From positions 1 to 5,426 of the forward strand of contig DOUV01000712.1 in NCBI GenBank assembly GCA_003520455.1: DNA of 5,426 nt. Direction: 5' to 3'. The notes beneath the pieces were generated by a model. It was given only the letters and a program-made list of their open reading frames with translations. It made no database searches and was not told the origin of the DNA. Below, piece by piece: positions 4,444 through 5,426 of this stretch; the stretch's first letter is position 1, and each line of letters starts with the position of its first letter. The DNA is from Chloroflexota bacterium. GTDB lineage: Bacteria > Chloroflexota > Anaerolineae > Ardenticatenales > Ardenticatenaceae. Both the position numbers and the translations under genes were made by a program.

Positions 4444-5426
4444 CACGGGAAAACCTTCAACTCCCACTGCGCCAGTTGGCCTTCGTTGGACTCGATCTTG
4501 TCGATCACCTCGAGCGCCCACAGTCCCTGGGCGCTCTCTTTACTAAACGCGGTCCCCAATTGGGGCACCGTGGTGGGTTTGAACTCGCGTTGGAGATTCT
4601 TCGCCCCGGCATCCTGGCCACGCTCGTGGAGCGTAACGCGCGTCCCGCGTGGCGAGACCAGGGCGACCTCGAGGTCGCCCGCGTTCGGGTGGAGAATGTT
4701 GATAAAGACCTCAACGTAGCGTACCGGAACATCCTGGGTGATTTCGACCGTACTGACCGCCTTCTGTTCCGGATCGTCCGGAATCGGCAGGTCGGGGTTT
4801 TCGTTCTTAGCGGCCACGATCGGCGTCGGCGTCGCTGTCGGCGAGCTGGTCGGCGTGGACGTGATCGTCGGCGTGAGCGATGGGATTGGCGTCGAGGACG
4901 GAATCCGGGTCGCCGTGCTGGTTGCGCCTGGCGTCCCGACTGGTGCAGTGCCTACCCGCGTGAAGTTGATCTCGACAACTTGATGGCCTTTCCCACCAAT
5001 ACCGCAGTCCGTGGTGTCTGTGTCAAAGGTAAGCTTCGGGGAAAGTTCCTTGCCAGTATCGCGCTCAATAATCTGGGCATACCAGTGCCCAGCTTTCGGC
5101 TTGTTGTCGAGGACGACGTCCCAATACCCAGCCGGCTTGGTTGGGTCCTCACCTGAAGGGAGCGAGTAAAACTGATCGTCGCGAGCGCCATCCCACCAGA
5201 CGCGAACGCGAATGCCGTTGAGCGGCGTCCCGCTCTCAGTCTGAACCGTTCCAAAAACCTGGGTCAGGGCACAGTTGGGCCGGAAGAATGGGTAGCTGGC
5301 TGTAAATTGGTACGGGTTCGGTGTGCTGGTCGGCGACAACGTTGGACTCGGCGGGAACGTAGCCGTCGGGACGACCTGGGTCGGTGGCACGGCCTGGGTC
5401 GGCCGGGCCGGTGGGCGCGTGTTGGT
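4443..5426 (-). CDS. Secreted/surface protein with Thr/Pro linkers, beta-sandwich domain and C-terminal P/Homo B domain (5' end outside window)
   Basis: The frame is open to the right window edge, so the N-terminus, any signal peptide and any catalytic domain are unseen; 327 residues are visible. Residues 1-37 are a Thr/Pro/Ser linker. Residues about 39-159 form a beta-rich domain (CALTQVFGTVQTESGTPLNGIRVRVWW, GYWDVVLDNKPKAGHWYAQII) resembling carboxypeptidase-regulatory/Ig-like modules common in Chloroflexota surface proteins; Cys52 and Cys141 bracket it and could form a disulfide. Residues about 160-204 are a second Thr/Pro/Ser linker. Residues about 212-327 are a P/Homo B domain (LPIPDDPEQKAVSTVEI, ILHPNAGDLEVALVSPRGTRVTL, GLWALEVIDKIESNEGQLAQWEL), a jelly-roll module known from kexin-like and other secreted proteases. 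An in-frame GTG at 5390 lies inside the linker and is not a plausible start. The protein acts outside the membrane; coupling to pilM hints at a role in the pilus or adhesion, but this is inference. Confidence 0.88.
   Translation of the reverse strand, partial: TNTRPPARPTQAVPPTQVVPTATFPPSPTLSPTSTPNPYQFTASYPFFRPNCALTQVFGTVQTESGTPLNGIRVRVWWDGARDDQFYSLPSGEDPTKPAGYWDVVLDNKPKAGHWYAQIIERDTGKELSPKLTFDTDTTDCGIGGKGHQVVEINFTRVGTAPVGTPGATSTATRIPSSTPIPSLTPTITSTPTSSPTATPTPIVAAKNENPDLPIPDDPEQKAVSTVEITQDVPVRYVEVFINILHPNAGDLEVALVSPRGTRVTLHERGQDAGAKNLQREFKPTTVPQLGTAFSKESAQGLWALEVIDKIESNEGQLAQWELKVFP
4454..4458 (-). promoter_or_regulatory. Ribosome binding site of pilM
   Basis: GAAGG, 10 nt before the ATG at 4443 and within the last codons of the upstream gene. 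With the TGATG overlap it suggests stop-start re-initiation, and it favours 4443 over an in-frame upstream start at 4521 that would only re-read the upstream gene in another frame. Confidence 0.45.
4815..4946 (-). repeat. Low-complexity Thr/Pro/Ser linker DNA
   Basis: A stretch inside the surface-protein gene encoding runs such as TPTITSTPTSSPTATPTP. On the plus strand it reads as imperfect GTCGGCGT-like units. It separates the beta-sandwich from the P domain and is likely an extended, possibly glycosylated extracellular spacer. Such tracts are prone to length change. Confidence 0.8.
5316..5426 (-). repeat. Low-complexity Pro/Thr linker DNA, continuing past the window edge
   Basis: Encodes a Pro/Thr/Ser-rich stretch (RPTQAVPPTQVVPTATF, then PSPTLSPTSTPNP), including a short PTQ-V repeat, before the Cys-bracketed beta domain. 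It implies at least one further domain upstream, outside the window. Confidence 0.75.

Noticed and set aside
4444..4521. Longer pilM start at 4521
   Set aside because: The extra 26 residues would re-read the upstream gene in another frame and do not resemble PilM. The TGATG junction at 4443 and GAAGG upstream fit the shorter form.
3718..4719. Plus-strand open frame (333 codons) opposite pilM and the surface-protein gene
   Set aside because: It crosses two minus-strand genes, is rich in His/Arg, typical of an antisense shadow, and shows no family signature.
4815..4946. CRISPR-like or tandem-repeat array
   Set aside because: The GTCGGCGT-like units are irregular and in frame, and encode a Thr/Pro/Ser linker, so they are coding low complexity rather than an array.

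Overview
The window is a single right-to-left transcription unit (minus strand) of five genes: a secreted, cell-surface type protein, two type IV pilus assembly proteins, a histidine kinase and a CpaE/TadZ-like ATPase. The first and last genes run off the right and left edges. The DNA is GC-rich. Long Thr/Pro/Ser linkers, a Cys-bracketed beta domain, a receiver-GAF-HisKA_3 kinase and a receiver-MinD ATPase fit Chloroflexota (Chloroflexia, Thermomicrobia or relatives). That assignment is an inference from protein style; no marker gene is present.

Layout in transcription order. 5426-4443: C-terminal part of an exported multidomain protein (Thr/Pro linker, beta-sandwich domain, second linker, P/Homo B domain). 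4443-3559: pilM, an actin-fold protein whose start shares one base with the previous stop (TGATG). 3558-3251: about 308 bp without a convincing gene, holding a good sigma70-type promoter (perfect TTGACA, 17-bp spacer, AATACT) and a leader of about 245 nt with strong inverted repeats. 3250-2663: pilN. 2659-1103: histidine kinase, 3 nt after pilN. 1106-1: CpaE/TadZ-like protein, overlapping the kinase stop by 4 bp (ATGA). Tight spacing suggests translational coupling at three of the four junctions; the pilM-pilN gap is the exception and probably restarts transcription.

Reading of the system (inference): PilM and PilN form the cytoplasmic/inner-membrane alignment platform of a type IVa pilus or type II secretion-like machine, while CpaE/TadZ proteins position Tad pili at particular sites in the cell. 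Finding both with a dedicated cytosolic kinase and a surface protein suggests a mixed Tad/T4aP machine under localisation and sensory control. No pilO, pilQ, pilin or motor ATPase is visible here. The PilM nucleotide site looks eroded while the PilN segment that binds PilM is kept, and the CpaE-like receiver has lost its phosphoacceptor, so several parts look like scaffolds rather than enzymes or switches.
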